64,000 nt of DNA, taken from positions 2,514,501-2,578,500 of the forward strand of contig AP025573.1 in NCBI GenBank assembly GCA_022845895.1, written 5' to 3'. The notes under the pieces are model-generated. The model ran no database searches, was not told the origin of the DNA, and was given only the letters and a program-made list of their open reading frames with translations. This document shows positions 33,959 to 41,838 of the stretch, one piece after another; positions within the stretch are counted from its first letter, which is position 1; each line of letters starts with the position of its first letter. The position numbers and the translations under genes were made by a program. This stretch comes from Lachnospiraceae bacterium. Its GTDB lineage: Bacteria > Bacillota > Clostridia > Lachnospirales > Lachnospiraceae.

Positions 33959-34921
33959 TTACCGGGATTTTTTATTTTTCAGCTGGTCGATGATAACCGC
34001 AATCGTAATGAGCACGCCCGTGCTGATTTCCATAATGAAAGAATTGATACCGAACTGGATTCCTGCATTGTCAATCAAGGTCATAAGAATCGTACCAAGC
34101 GCCGTCCCCCACACAGAACCTTTCGCCCCGGACAGAGAAGCGCCTCCGATGACTGACGCGGCTATCGCGTTCATCTCATATCCCGTTCCAGCCGTAGGTA
34201 CCGCACTATTGATTCTGGATGCCAGCATGATGCCCGCGATACCGCACAGCAAGCCAGCTATGCCATACGTCATATATGTAACACGTCTGATAGAGATGCC
34301 GCACAGCCTTGCCACTTCCTGTCCGCTTCCGAGCACATAGAGGTTCCTTCCGAATGTGGTTGAATGGAGAATCAGAAAGCCAATCAGCACTACAATGACC
34401 CATATGACTGCCAGCTTTGGTATGAATGCAGCCGATTCGCTGGCAAATGCTCCAAACTTCTTGTTAAGTCCCGCAATCGTACTGGCATTGCTGATTACCT
34501 TTATAAGCCCCCGCAGGATGGTCATGCTCCCCAATGTGGCGATAAACGGCGGTACCTGGAACTCATTGATGATTACCGCATTGTAGAGTCCACAGACAAC
34601 AGATACGGCCAGTGCAAGAAGAATGGATACCGGTACGGACATTCCCCATTTCGCCTGCCCCATGGCAACCATCAGCGTACTCATTCCGCAGATTGCCCCG
34701 CAGCTCAAGTCGATACCGCCCGTAATGATGATGAACGTAGCCGATATCGATATGACCCCTATGATAGAACACTGTTTCAAAATATTAGTCAAGTTATAAT
34801 TGGTCAGAAAATTATCTGTCCCGAAGGCCGCCACGAGAAAGATGACGACAATTATAACAACAAGAGAAAACTCTGTACGCTTCAGCAGTGAACCTGCCTT
34901 TCCTGTTTTTAATCTATTCAT
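33959..34921 (-). CDS. Ribose-type sugar ABC transporter permease
   Basis: 320-residue membrane protein of the BPD_transp_2 (RbsC/AraH) family with about 8-10 helices. The GIDLSCGAICGMSTL motif near residue 70, the ALGTILMTLIDNAG segment and the SGQEVARLCGISIRRV cytoplasmic loop that contacts the ATPase are visible. It forms the channel of the importer with the ATPase (34944) and binding protein (36529). The start is preceded by a GGAGGGATAA ribosome site, and it follows the ATPase gene by 22 bases. Confidence 0.92.
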   Translation of the reverse strand: MNRLKTGKAGSLLKRTEFSLVVIIVVIFLVAAFGTDNFLTNYNLTNILKQCSIIGVISISATFIIITGGIDLSCGAICGMSTLMVAMGQAKWGMSVPVSILLALAVSVVCGLYNAVIINEFQVPPFIATLGSMTILRGLIKVISNASTIAGLNKKFGAFASESAAFIPKLAVIWVIVVLIGFLILHSTTFGRNLYVLGSGQEVARLCGISIRRVTYMTYGIAGLLCGIAGIMLASRINSAVPTAGTGYEMNAIAASVIGGASLSGAKGSVWGTALGTILMTLIDNAGIQFGINSFIMEISTGVLITIAVIIDQLKNKKSR

Positions 34922-34943
34922 ATTATCCCTCCGAACTCCATGT

Positions 34944-36455
34944 TCATATCATTGCCGACGCCAGGCGCAGCACATCTTCTTCCTCGGCAGCATCGATTTC
35001 CTCTCTATCTAATACACCCGATATCCTGCCTTCCGACATGACGATCATCCGGTCCGAAAGCCCCATGACTTCCGGGAGATAAGAGGAGATAAGGATGATT
35101 CCTTTCCCCTGTGCGGCAAGCATCTCCATAATCTTGTATATCTCCTGCTTTGCCCCGACATCCACGCCTACCGTCGGCTCGTCAAATATGAGTATATCCG
35201 GGTTCCTGCAAAGCAGCTTGGCTATGACGACCTTCTGCTGGTTTCCTCCGGACAGGTTCTCTGTCTGCTGATTAATATCTGGTGTTTTTACTCCTATTTT
35301 AGTCTTGTATTCTTCTGCTCGTTCTGCCTCTTTTCTCAGATTGATTACGCCTGCCTTGCTGATCAGGTCGTAAGAATACATGTTTGTATTGACTTTCACG
35401 CTCAGAGGCAGCGCCAGCCCGTCCAGTCTCCGGTCCTCCGTCAGAAACCCGATACCGTTTCGTATGGCATCCTGAGGGGTCTTGATTACCGTTTTTTCTC
35501 CTCGTATATAGATATGTCCCGAGTCTGCCTTATCCACGCCGAAGATGGCCCGCATTATCTCACTTCTCCCGGCTCCCACCAGTCCGGCGAAGCCAAGTAT
35601 CTCTCCTTCGCACAGCCGGAAATTGATGTGTTCAAACCTGCCTTTCAAGGTCAGTCCTTCTACCTTAAGCAGTTCAAGCCCGGCCTTCCTGTGCCTGATG
35701 TTATACAGATTGTCCACCTCACGCCCTACCATGAGGGAAACGAGCATATCCTTGTCCACTTCACTGATATTCTTTGTATCTACATACCGGCCGTCCTTTA
35801 AGATAGTGGCCGTATCACAGATATCCATCAGCTCTTCCAGACGGTGAGAGATATAGATGATGCTGACACCGCTTTCTTTCAGTTCCCTGATATACCGGTA
35901 CAGAATCTCAACCTTGTCGTTTTCCAGAAGCGCCGTAGGCTCGTCGAAGATTACAAGCCGTATCTCGTCATTGACTGATATCTTGCTGATTGTGACCATT
36001 TCCTGCATTGCCACCGAGAGTTCGCTTATTTTCTTCCTTGGATCTACGTCCATCTCGAATCTATCGATGATCTTACGGCTCTCTTCATACATCAGCTCCC
36101 AATCTACCGTCTTACACTTCGTTACCGGCAGCCGTCCTAGAAAATAATTCTCCGCAATGCTCAGCTCCCTTGCTATATTCACATGCTGGTAATTGGCGTG
36201 CATTCCACATTCTTTGCTCTCCGCCACGCTCTGAGGCGTCTTCCATATGCCATCACAGCTGATGCTCACGGACCCCTCTTCCGGCTTTTCCACACCCATG
36301 ATACATTTGATCAGGGTTGATTTTCCGGCTCCGTTCTCACCGAGCAGAGCCCTGACTTCACCTTTCCTGACCGTCAGGCTTATGTTCTGGAGCGCCTTGA
36401 CACCCGGATATGATTTGCTGATATTGTCTACTTTTAAAATAATATCTTCTCCCAT
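34944..36455 (-). CDS. Ribose-type sugar ABC transporter ATP-binding protein (two ABC domains)
   Basis: About 503 residues with duplicated ATPase domains, as in RbsA/MglA. The first has GENGAGKSTL, an ELSVAMQEM signature variant and Walker B LVIFDEPTA. The second has GLVGAGRSE, signature LSGGNQQKV and ILIFDEPTVGVDVG. I choose the ATG at 36455 (MGEDIILKV) because GGTGG precedes it. It energises uptake of a sugar or polyol. A hairpin between this gene and the binding-protein gene probably lowers its expression relative to the latter. Confidence 0.92.
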   Translation of the reverse strand: MGEDIILKVDNISKSYPGVKALQNISLTVRKGEVRALLGENGAGKSTLIKCIMGVEKPEEGSVSISCDGIWKTPQSVAESKECGMHANYQHVNIARELSIAENYFLGRLPVTKCKTVDWELMYEESRKIIDRFEMDVDPRKKISELSVAMQEMVTISKISVNDEIRLVIFDEPTALLENDKVEILYRYIRELKESGVSIIYISHRLEELMDICDTATILKDGRYVDTKNISEVDKDMLVSLMVGREVDNLYNIRHRKAGLELLKVEGLTLKGRFEHINFRLCEGEILGFAGLVGAGRSEIMRAIFGVDKADSGHIYIRGEKTVIKTPQDAIRNGIGFLTEDRRLDGLALPLSVKVNTNMYSYDLISKAGVINLRKEAERAEEYKTKIGVKTPDINQQTENLSGGNQQKVVIAKLLCRNPDILIFDEPTVGVDVGAKQEIYKIMEMLAAQGKGIILISSYLPEVMGLSDRMIVMSEGRISGVLDREEIDAAEEEDVLRLASAMI

Positions 36456-36480
36456 ATGATCCACCATTCTTTCTTATACA

Positions 36481-36514
36481 ATCAGGCCGCCACTCTGTAA
36501 GACGGCAGCCTGAT
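36481..36514 (-). terminator. Intercistronic hairpin between binding-protein and ATPase genes
   Basis: ATCAGGCTGCC pairs with GGCGGCCTGAT (one mismatch) around a 12-base loop, with no following T-run. Such hairpins after the binding-protein gene commonly stabilise its mRNA or partly terminate transcription, giving excess binding protein over transporter. Confidence 0.6.
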
Positions 36515-36528
36515 ATGTCAGGTTCTAT

Positions 36529-37593
36529 TTATTTTTTGAGGATTGTAGGGTCAAGCAGAGCCTTGCTCTCCTCGGTATCCATATTCTCTTTCGTAACCGC
36601 CTGTGACGGACAGTTGATATGCTTCTCGCTCTCAGGGTTCTCCCCTGTCTTAAGATATTCTACTGCATTTTCAACAGCCTTATAGCCTTGGTCATAAGGT
36701 GTCTGTACGATAATCGCATAGAGGTTGCCGGCTGCGAGCGCCTCGATTTCCAGGCTGTCGGAGTCCACGCCGATACCGAGTATCTTCTTGCCGCTTCCGG
36801 CATTCTTCAGGCCGAGGGCGATGCCGTCGCCTGATACGTTATTGCCGCCGTATAATCCTATCAGCTCGTCGCCGTATGTAGAAATCTGGGTCTCTACGTT
36901 AGACTGTGCATTATTTACATCATTTTCGTTATAGAGCGTGTCCAGGCACTCGATATCAGGCGCATGCTCTGCCATATAAGCCTTAAAGCCATCCATTCTT
37001 TCTTCCAGCGTCTCTACGACAACCGACATATGCATCCCTATCTTACCTTTTGGCTCTATATTGTTGGCTTCCAGGCCGTCCAGCATCGACTGGGCTGCCG
37101 TCTCACCTATGGTCGTATTGTCGCAGTAGTAGTGCACGCCATAGTAGTCGCCATAATCATTGGAATCTCCGCCTTCTAGCCCCATGCTGACAAAGTTGAC
37201 ATAGATACCGGCATCCTTGGCTTCCTGCGTCTTAGGGACCGTTCCGTCCGGAGCCAGTGTTGCTGTAATGATTGCATCGGGTGAAGATGCGATGACGCTT
37301 TCATATGCCTTGATATAAGCATCCGTCTCGGATTCGGAAGCAGGTCCGCTCACCGAGAAATTGATCTTGATACCTTCTTTCTCCTCGATATCGGCAATCG
37401 CGTTTCTCATTCCTATCTCTGCATACTGCCAATACTCTGACTCTGTAGATGGTGACAGATAGACGATGTCATACTCATCCTTTCCATCGCCTCCTTCTTT
37501 TTTAGAATCTGAAGATTCCTTGTTTCCACAGGCTGCCAGTCCGAAGATCATAAGACCTGCCAGAACTGCCGGCAACATTTTTTTCATTTTCAT
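36529..37593 (-). CDS. Sugar ABC transporter substrate-binding lipoprotein (RbsB-like)
   Basis: 354 residues. A lipoprotein signal MKKMLPAVLAGLMIFGLAAC ends in the lipobox Cys at residue 21, then a Ser/Lys/Glu-rich linker and a periplasmic-binding-protein type I fold (DIVYLSPSTESEYWQYAEIG; ATLAPDGTVPKTQEA; YGGNNVSGDGIALGL). It captures the substrate outside the membrane. The ATG has a GGAGG site. It is the first gene of the seven-gene minus-strand operon and is controlled by a consensus promoter with an overlapping operator. Confidence 0.92.
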   Translation of the reverse strand: MKMKKMLPAVLAGLMIFGLAACGNKESSDSKKEGGDGKDEYDIVYLSPSTESEYWQYAEIGMRNAIADIEEKEGIKINFSVSGPASESETDAYIKAYESVIASSPDAIITATLAPDGTVPKTQEAKDAGIYVNFVSMGLEGGDSNDYGDYYGVHYYCDNTTIGETAAQSMLDGLEANNIEPKGKIGMHMSVVVETLEERMDGFKAYMAEHAPDIECLDTLYNENDVNNAQSNVETQISTYGDELIGLYGGNNVSGDGIALGLKNAGSGKKILGIGVDSDSLEIEALAAGNLYAIIVQTPYDQGYKAVENAVEYLKTGENPESEKHINCPSQAVTKENMDTEESKALLDPTILKK

Positions 37594-37649
37594 ATCTTTT
37601 CCTCCTTCTGATATCCGCTTCGTTAAAATGATGACGTTACTATATAGTA

Positions 37650-37690
37650 TTGTTATGACATATTATATTTCTATTTACCCCATTTGTCAA
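37650..37690 (-). promoter_or_regulatory. Promoter and operator of the importer-kinase-aldolase operon
   Basis: TTGACA (37685-37690), 17 bases, TATAAT (37662-37667) is a perfect consensus promoter. TTGTTATGACAT at 37650-37661, directly after the -10 box and over the likely start site, matches 10 of 12 positions of the palindrome ATGTTATAACAT seen at the other units of the locus. This is a position typical of repression. Confidence 0.7.
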
Positions 37691-37743
37691 TTATCAACTA
37701 TATATTTTTACTTATTTTTTACTATTTGTGCATTTTAACCATA

Positions 37744-38151
37744 TTACAACCTTTCATTCAGTTCGATGTTCTCTCCGTCAGGACCCCTGAAGAATACCCA
37801 TCTAGATCCCTTTGGCGGAAATACGTGAGGTGCTTCTGTATAGCTTCCTTCCTCGAATCTAATCCCATTCTGCTCCAGCTGTTCCATCACCTTGTCCAGA
37901 TCATGCACTGCAATCGAGACGTGGTCAAACCATCCGTCTTCTCTCTTGACTGCATACGGAAACTGCACAAGCTCAAGCATACAAGAGCCATTTTGTACAA
38001 ACTTCACAAGCACATCACCTTCCGGAATTTTGCTTACTGCCTCATGGACCAGTTCAAAACCCAGCTTCTCCTCATAAAACTGTAGCGTTCTTCTGATGTC
38101 ATTGACATACAGCCCTACGTGTGCAAGGCCTTCCAATTGTATCCTTCCCAT
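37744..38151 (-). CDS. VOC/glyoxalase-superfamily protein
   Basis: 135 residues from the ATG at 38151 (GGAGG seven bases upstream); the in-frame extension upstream has no ribosome site. Two beta-alpha-beta-beta-beta modules are visible: GLAHVGLYVNDIRRTLQFYEE and DHVSIAVHDLDKVMEQLEQ, ending FFRGPDGENIELNE. Putative metal ligands are His in AHVGL, Glu in MLELVQF, His in FDHVSI and Glu in NIELNE. It could be an epimerase, isomerase or detoxifying enzyme. It sits 3' of a GntR gene and has the locus operator in its own promoter. Confidence 0.82.
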   Translation of the reverse strand: MGRIQLEGLAHVGLYVNDIRRTLQFYEEKLGFELVHEAVSKIPEGDVLVKFVQNGSCMLELVQFPYAVKREDGWFDHVSIAVHDLDKVMEQLEQNGIRFEEGSYTEAPHVFPPKGSRWVFFRGPDGENIELNERL

Positions 38152-38202
38152 ATGATACCTCCATTCGATTTCATCCATATAGCAATTCATCATTATATTG
38201 TA

Positions 38203-38214
38203 ATGATATTACAT
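38203..38214 (-). promoter_or_regulatory. Operator upstream of the VOC gene
   Basis: ATGATATTACAT (plus strand) matches the locus motif ATGTTATAACAT at 10 of 12 positions. It lies about 50 bp upstream of the VOC start, beside a TATAAT at about 38192-38197. Confidence 0.5.
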
Positions 38215-38228
38215 AACTATGTATTTGT

Positions 38229-38254
38229 AAAGGAAATTCTTTTGAATTTCCTTT
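38229..38254 (-). terminator. Terminator of the GntR gene at 38265
   Basis: Perfect 11-bp stem AAAGGAAATTC/GAATTTCCTTT with a 4-base loop, beginning 11 bases beyond the GntR stop codon. It separates this gene from the VOC gene promoter. Confidence 0.7.
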
Positions 38255-38264
38255 AATCATGCGT

Positions 38265-39011
38265 CTATATATTCACTTCACAACGGAACACATTTCTGTC
38301 ACCCCTGAATTTGGCAATAGAATACTCGATCGGTTTCCCGTCTGCCGTATAAGTTACTGATGTCGTGAGCTGAATCGGATCCCCTTCCTTGATGCCGAGC
38401 AGTTCTGCCTCGCTTTCCTCGGCGGAGATAGCTTCCAGCTCCCTGACTGCTTTCACCGGAGTCGTCTCTGCATTTTTATCCAGGAACTCATACAACCCTG
38501 TTTTGTTCATGTCCATATCCAGCATGCCTCTGCAGCATATAGGAAGATATGCATCAGCCAGGACATTCGGCTCATCATTCACAAACCGGAGTCTGCGCAG
38601 ATGAATCACATCCTCGCCTTCCATCAGCTGAAGCATCTTGCTCACGAGATCATTCGCCTTTATGACCGACAGCTCCAGCACCTTCGTCGTCGTCTTGACA
38701 TTCTGCGACTGCAGCAGATTGTGAGAAGCCCGGATAACATTTGTAAAATCTTGTATTACTCTCTTTTCAGCAACGAAAGTGCCTTTACTTTTGATACGGT
38801 AAAGCTGCCCTTCCATCACCAGTTCCATAATCGCCTGTCTGGTTGTCGTCCTGCTGATTCCAAATATATCACTTAGCTCCAGTTCTGTAGGAATCATATC
38901 GCCCGGTTTCAGTTTGCCCTCCCTTATCATATCCAGTATAATCTTCTTTAACTGGTAGTACATCGGCACCGGTGTGTTTTTATCGATACTCTCTTTTGAA
39001 AACTGATTCAT
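38265..39011 (-). CDS. GntR/HutC-family transcription regulator (UTRA domain), copy 1
   Basis: 248 residues. The winged helix occupies ~10-80 (YQLKKIILDMIREGKLKPGD; FGISRTTTRQAIMELVMEGQ), followed by a UTRA effector domain (VIHLRRLRFVNDEPNVLADAYLP; PIEYSIAKFRGDRNVFRCEV) that binds small sugars or phosphosugars. It is divergent from a paralogous regulator at 39228 with about 50% similar residues by eye. Together they probably control the catabolic locus through the AT-rich palindromes. Which protein binds which site is unknown. Confidence 0.9.
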   Translation of the reverse strand: MNQFSKESIDKNTPVPMYYQLKKIILDMIREGKLKPGDMIPTELELSDIFGISRTTTRQAIMELVMEGQLYRIKSKGTFVAEKRVIQDFTNVIRASHNLLQSQNVKTTTKVLELSVIKANDLVSKMLQLMEGEDVIHLRRLRFVNDEPNVLADAYLPICCRGMLDMDMNKTGLYEFLDKNAETTPVKAVRELEAISAEESEAELLGIKEGDPIQLTTSVTYTADGKPIEYSIAKFRGDRNVFRCEVNI

Positions 39012-39136
39012 ATTTGATATCCTTTCTCTAACTCAACCTTACCCTTTTATATTATTCTATTTCTTTGCAAAAGGCAACGTATATTTGCATTGTATTTAAC
39101 TTACCCGCTCCTTTCCGTTAATGCATTTTTATTTTC

Positions 39137-39178
39137 TTGACCTATTTTCAAATTAATGATATCATAATGATATAACAT
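39137..39178 (+). promoter_or_regulatory. Promoter with two operator-like palindromes before the second GntR gene
   Basis: TTGACC (39137-39142), 17 bases, TATCAT (39160-39165). Perfect palindrome ATGATATCAT at 39156-39165 covers the -10 box, and ATGATATAACAT at 39167-39178 (11 of 12 to the locus motif) covers the likely start site. Autoregulation or cross-regulation is implied. Confidence 0.6.
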
Positions 39179-39227
39179 AATTACATTTACGCTAATAACC
39201 AATAAAATATAAGATAGGAGTTATCGT

Positions 39228-39986
39228 ATGTTGACCAATCCATCGAAAATTGACAAATCGACACCTGTACCACTTTATTTCCAGCTGAAACAGCTGATTA
39301 TGGAAGAAATCAAGAATGGCAGCTATAAGGTAGGCGGAATGATACCAACTGAAAAAAAGCTGAGCGACACCTTTTTAATCAGCCGCACCACCGTGCGCCA
39401 GGCTATCACTGAGCTGGTGCAGGAAGGATGGCTCTACCGCATCAAAAGTAAAGGTACCTTCGTCTCACAGCCTAAGATAAGCCAGGACTTCATCAAAAAG
39501 CTGGAAAGCTTTAACGACCAGATACTCAGGGCAGGCATGTCGCCCAGTACTGAAGTGCTGAAGCTCGAAGTGCAGAAGGCGACCGCGAAAGTAGCTGCGA
39601 GCCTTGACTTGAAGGATAAGGAATCCGTCATATACCTCCACCGCAAACGGCTTGCAAACGGAGAGCCGATTGTCACGATTGAGACATGCCTGCCTTATGA
39701 GGACTGCAGCTTTATCCTGTCACATGATTTGGAAAAGGAGCTGCTGTACAGTATACTGAATGAGCGGAAAGAGACGAGCGTCTTCCGCGTCAACAGAATC
39801 GTAGAAGCCGTGGAAGCAGATTCCCGCGATGAGCAATATCTGGATATAGAAAGAGGAAAACCAATCCAGCATTTCACTTCTACCGGCTATAATGCCTATG
39901 GCAAACCGATAGAGTATTCCCTGGCCAGATACCGGGGCGACCGCAGCAGCTTTGAGATTACGGTCTTTCCCGACAATTCACAGTAG
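39228..39986 (+). CDS. GntR/HutC-family transcription regulator (UTRA domain), copy 2
   Basis: 252 residues. The winged helix (YFQLKQLIMEEIKNGSYKVG; SRTTVRQAITELVQEGWLYR) and UTRA domain (VIYLHRKRLANGEPIVTIET; PIEYSLARYRGDRSSFEITV) are both intact. The recognition helix is almost the same as in the divergent paralogue (SRTTTRQAIMELVMEGQLYR), so the two may share operators while sensing different ligands. The start has a GGAG site. It ends three bases from the convergent diguanylate cyclase gene. Confidence 0.9.
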   Translation: MLTNPSKIDKSTPVPLYFQLKQLIMEEIKNGSYKVGGMIPTEKKLSDTFLISRTTVRQAITELVQEGWLYRIKSKGTFVSQPKISQDFIKKLESFNDQILRAGMSPSTEVLKLEVQKATAKVAASLDLKDKESVIYLHRKRLANGEPIVTIETCLPYEDCSFILSHDLEKELLYSILNERKETSVFRVNRIVEAVEADSRDEQYLDIERGKPIQHFTSTGYNAYGKPIEYSLARYRGDRSSFEITVFPDNSQ

Positions 39987-39989
39987 CAG

Positions 39990-41654
39990 CTACGGGCCGC
40001 TGTGAAAACGCTTCTTCTCTTCATACATCCTGGCATCCGCCTTCTCTATAAGTTCATGTATGGCTGCCGCATCTGTCCCCGCGTCCGGTGCGGCATAGCC
40101 CATGGATACGGACAGCTTGACGTCCTGCCCGTCATTATGCTTCTTGATGCAGCTCCCAAGCAGTCCCCGGCACTCCTTCTCTTCGAGATACGCCCCTCTT
40201 AACAGGATGACAAATTCGTCTCCACCGATACGATAGTACATCCCCCGGGTTTCATAAGCTTCTCTGAGACATCTGGCTGCAAGCTTCAGCAGCTCATCAC
40301 CCGCCCTGTGCCCATACCGGTCGTTCACCTCCTTCAGATTGTTGATATCGAGTACAATGATGCCTGTAACTGCCGCAGAGCGCCCGGCTTCGATGTCAGC
40401 TATATGCTCTTCGTACAGCGTACGGTTTCCAATGCCCGTCATCATATCTTTGTAGGCCAGCTCCTGCAGCACTTCCGACCGTGCCGATTCTTCAGATACT
40501 TCCTGGAATTTATGTATGGCAAGCATGATGAGAATCGAAAGGAAGATAAAAAAACCGATAATAAAAAACTTTTCATTCTGGTTACCGCCTGTCTCGTAAA
40601 AGCTCAGCAGAGACAGGGAGGAAAAGCCTGCAAATATCCCGACACCTCCCATCGTCCATCTTACGTACAAGGAATTTCTGTTTACCGCACCTCGCAGGAT
40701 AAAGTAAGCAATCGCTATGATACTTACGATGATTAGTATATGGGTCAGATAGACCATATGTTTAAAATCTGATATCATGACTGCATATGCCACATTCTGT
40801 ACCAGGAAATTAACGATATAGACTGTCACCAGAATACCGAACATTTTCCGGCTGTACTCGCATACGAGCTGGACGAACAAAAGCAGCGGCACCGGCATAA
40901 GCATAAACAGCTCGAAGGACAGTACCATCAGCACCTGGCTGTCGTCAAATATAAGCTGCGGAAGCCCTGAGTCGGTAAATACCCATGCGGCCGACAGCAG
41001 GGCAAAGAGTCCAAGAAAGAAGAATATCATCGGGGAATCCCCCGCTTTCTTGACATGCTGCCAGAGCGACACAGTTAACATGCACATACCTGACATGGCC
41101 GTCATCACACAGAATAAGAAGGCCCAAAGATTATCGGCCAGTATGCCGTCCGCCATCTCTCCCGCAGAAGTAAGATAGCCCTGCTGCAATACGGCCTTTC
41201 CTGATTTTTCTGTATGAACCAGATGTATCTCCAGCTCCTGCCCGCCGCTGCCTGCCGGAATCCTGATTCCACAGTTGATGCGTGCCTCCATATAATATGA
41301 AGAATCATTATCTATTCCATATTCATAAAGGGACTCCCCATTCAGCGTCACTTCTATCTTCTGGTATACGTTTGGCAGCACAAGAACAGAATCGTCCGGA
41401 ATATCATCGGGCAGTCTATAATAAAAATATCCTTCCTGCCCCTCCGAACGGTAAGGATATGACCTGACCTCTTTTCTTCCACCGTCCACCAGGCAGCTTA
41501 CGCCTTCATCCATATATCGTTTTTCTGCTTTTACAAGCTGCATGCTGTCATCTTTCCCCGACCGGGCGGCAATTGCCATAACGACAAGAAAAGACACTGC
41601 TGCAGCGATACAGATAATCAGGGCAGGCAGCTTCTTTTTTTGATGCACATTCAT
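39990..41654 (-). CDS. Membrane diguanylate cyclase (7TM-DISM-like sensor plus GGDEF)
   Basis: 554 residues. N-terminal helix, extracytoplasmic beta-rich domain (~40-170; YRLPDDIPDDSVLVLPNVYQ), about seven membrane helices (~175-385), then a GGDEF domain with an intact RIGGDEFVILL active site and the substrate motif DINNLKEVNDRYGH. Predicted to make c-di-GMP in response to an external ligand. There is no EAL domain. No clear RxxD inhibitory site was found in front of GGDEF. It is monocistronic and convergent with the GntR gene. Confidence 0.87.
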   Translation of the reverse strand: MNVHQKKKLPALIICIAAAVSFLVVMAIAARSGKDDSMQLVKAEKRYMDEGVSCLVDGGRKEVRSYPYRSEGQEGYFYYRLPDDIPDDSVLVLPNVYQKIEVTLNGESLYEYGIDNDSSYYMEARINCGIRIPAGSGGQELEIHLVHTEKSGKAVLQQGYLTSAGEMADGILADNLWAFLFCVMTAMSGMCMLTVSLWQHVKKAGDSPMIFFFLGLFALLSAAWVFTDSGLPQLIFDDSQVLMVLSFELFMLMPVPLLLFVQLVCEYSRKMFGILVTVYIVNFLVQNVAYAVMISDFKHMVYLTHILIIVSIIAIAYFILRGAVNRNSLYVRWTMGGVGIFAGFSSLSLLSFYETGGNQNEKFFIIGFFIFLSILIMLAIHKFQEVSEESARSEVLQELAYKDMMTGIGNRTLYEEHIADIEAGRSAAVTGIIVLDINNLKEVNDRYGHRAGDELLKLAARCLREAYETRGMYYRIGGDEFVILLRGAYLEEKECRGLLGSCIKKHNDGQDVKLSVSMGYAAPDAGTDAAAIHELIEKADARMYEEKKRFHSGP

Positions 41655-41688
41655 ACAAAAGTCCCCTTACGTTATTTCTTAAATTATT

Positions 41689-41697
41689 ATTATATCA
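41689..41697 (-). promoter_or_regulatory. Extended -10 promoter of the diguanylate cyclase gene
   Basis: TGATATAAT on the minus strand, 35 bases before the start codon, with no good -35. It is the only convincing promoter element in the 184-bp gap. Confidence 0.4.
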
Positions 41698-41767
41698 TAT
41701 TCTATTCACCGGATGGGTAAAAACAGTTTATTATTACCTATATTGTAACATTCGGACTGTAACGAAA

Positions 41768-41820
41768 GGAAAGCGGGGACGGGGATGTCATATGATATGA
41801 CATCCTCGTCCCCGCTTTCC
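41768..41820. terminator. 25-bp-stem palindrome after the surface-protein gene
   Basis: GGAAAGCGGGGACG-GGGATGTCATA pairs with its complement with one mismatch and a 3-base TGA loop. It starts 18 bases past the surface-protein stop codon, so it probably terminates that gene. The inner GGATGTnATA/TATGACATCC resembles the hairpin apex in the composite repeats. Confidence 0.65.
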
Positions 41821-41838
41821 TATTAGATATAAATCGTC

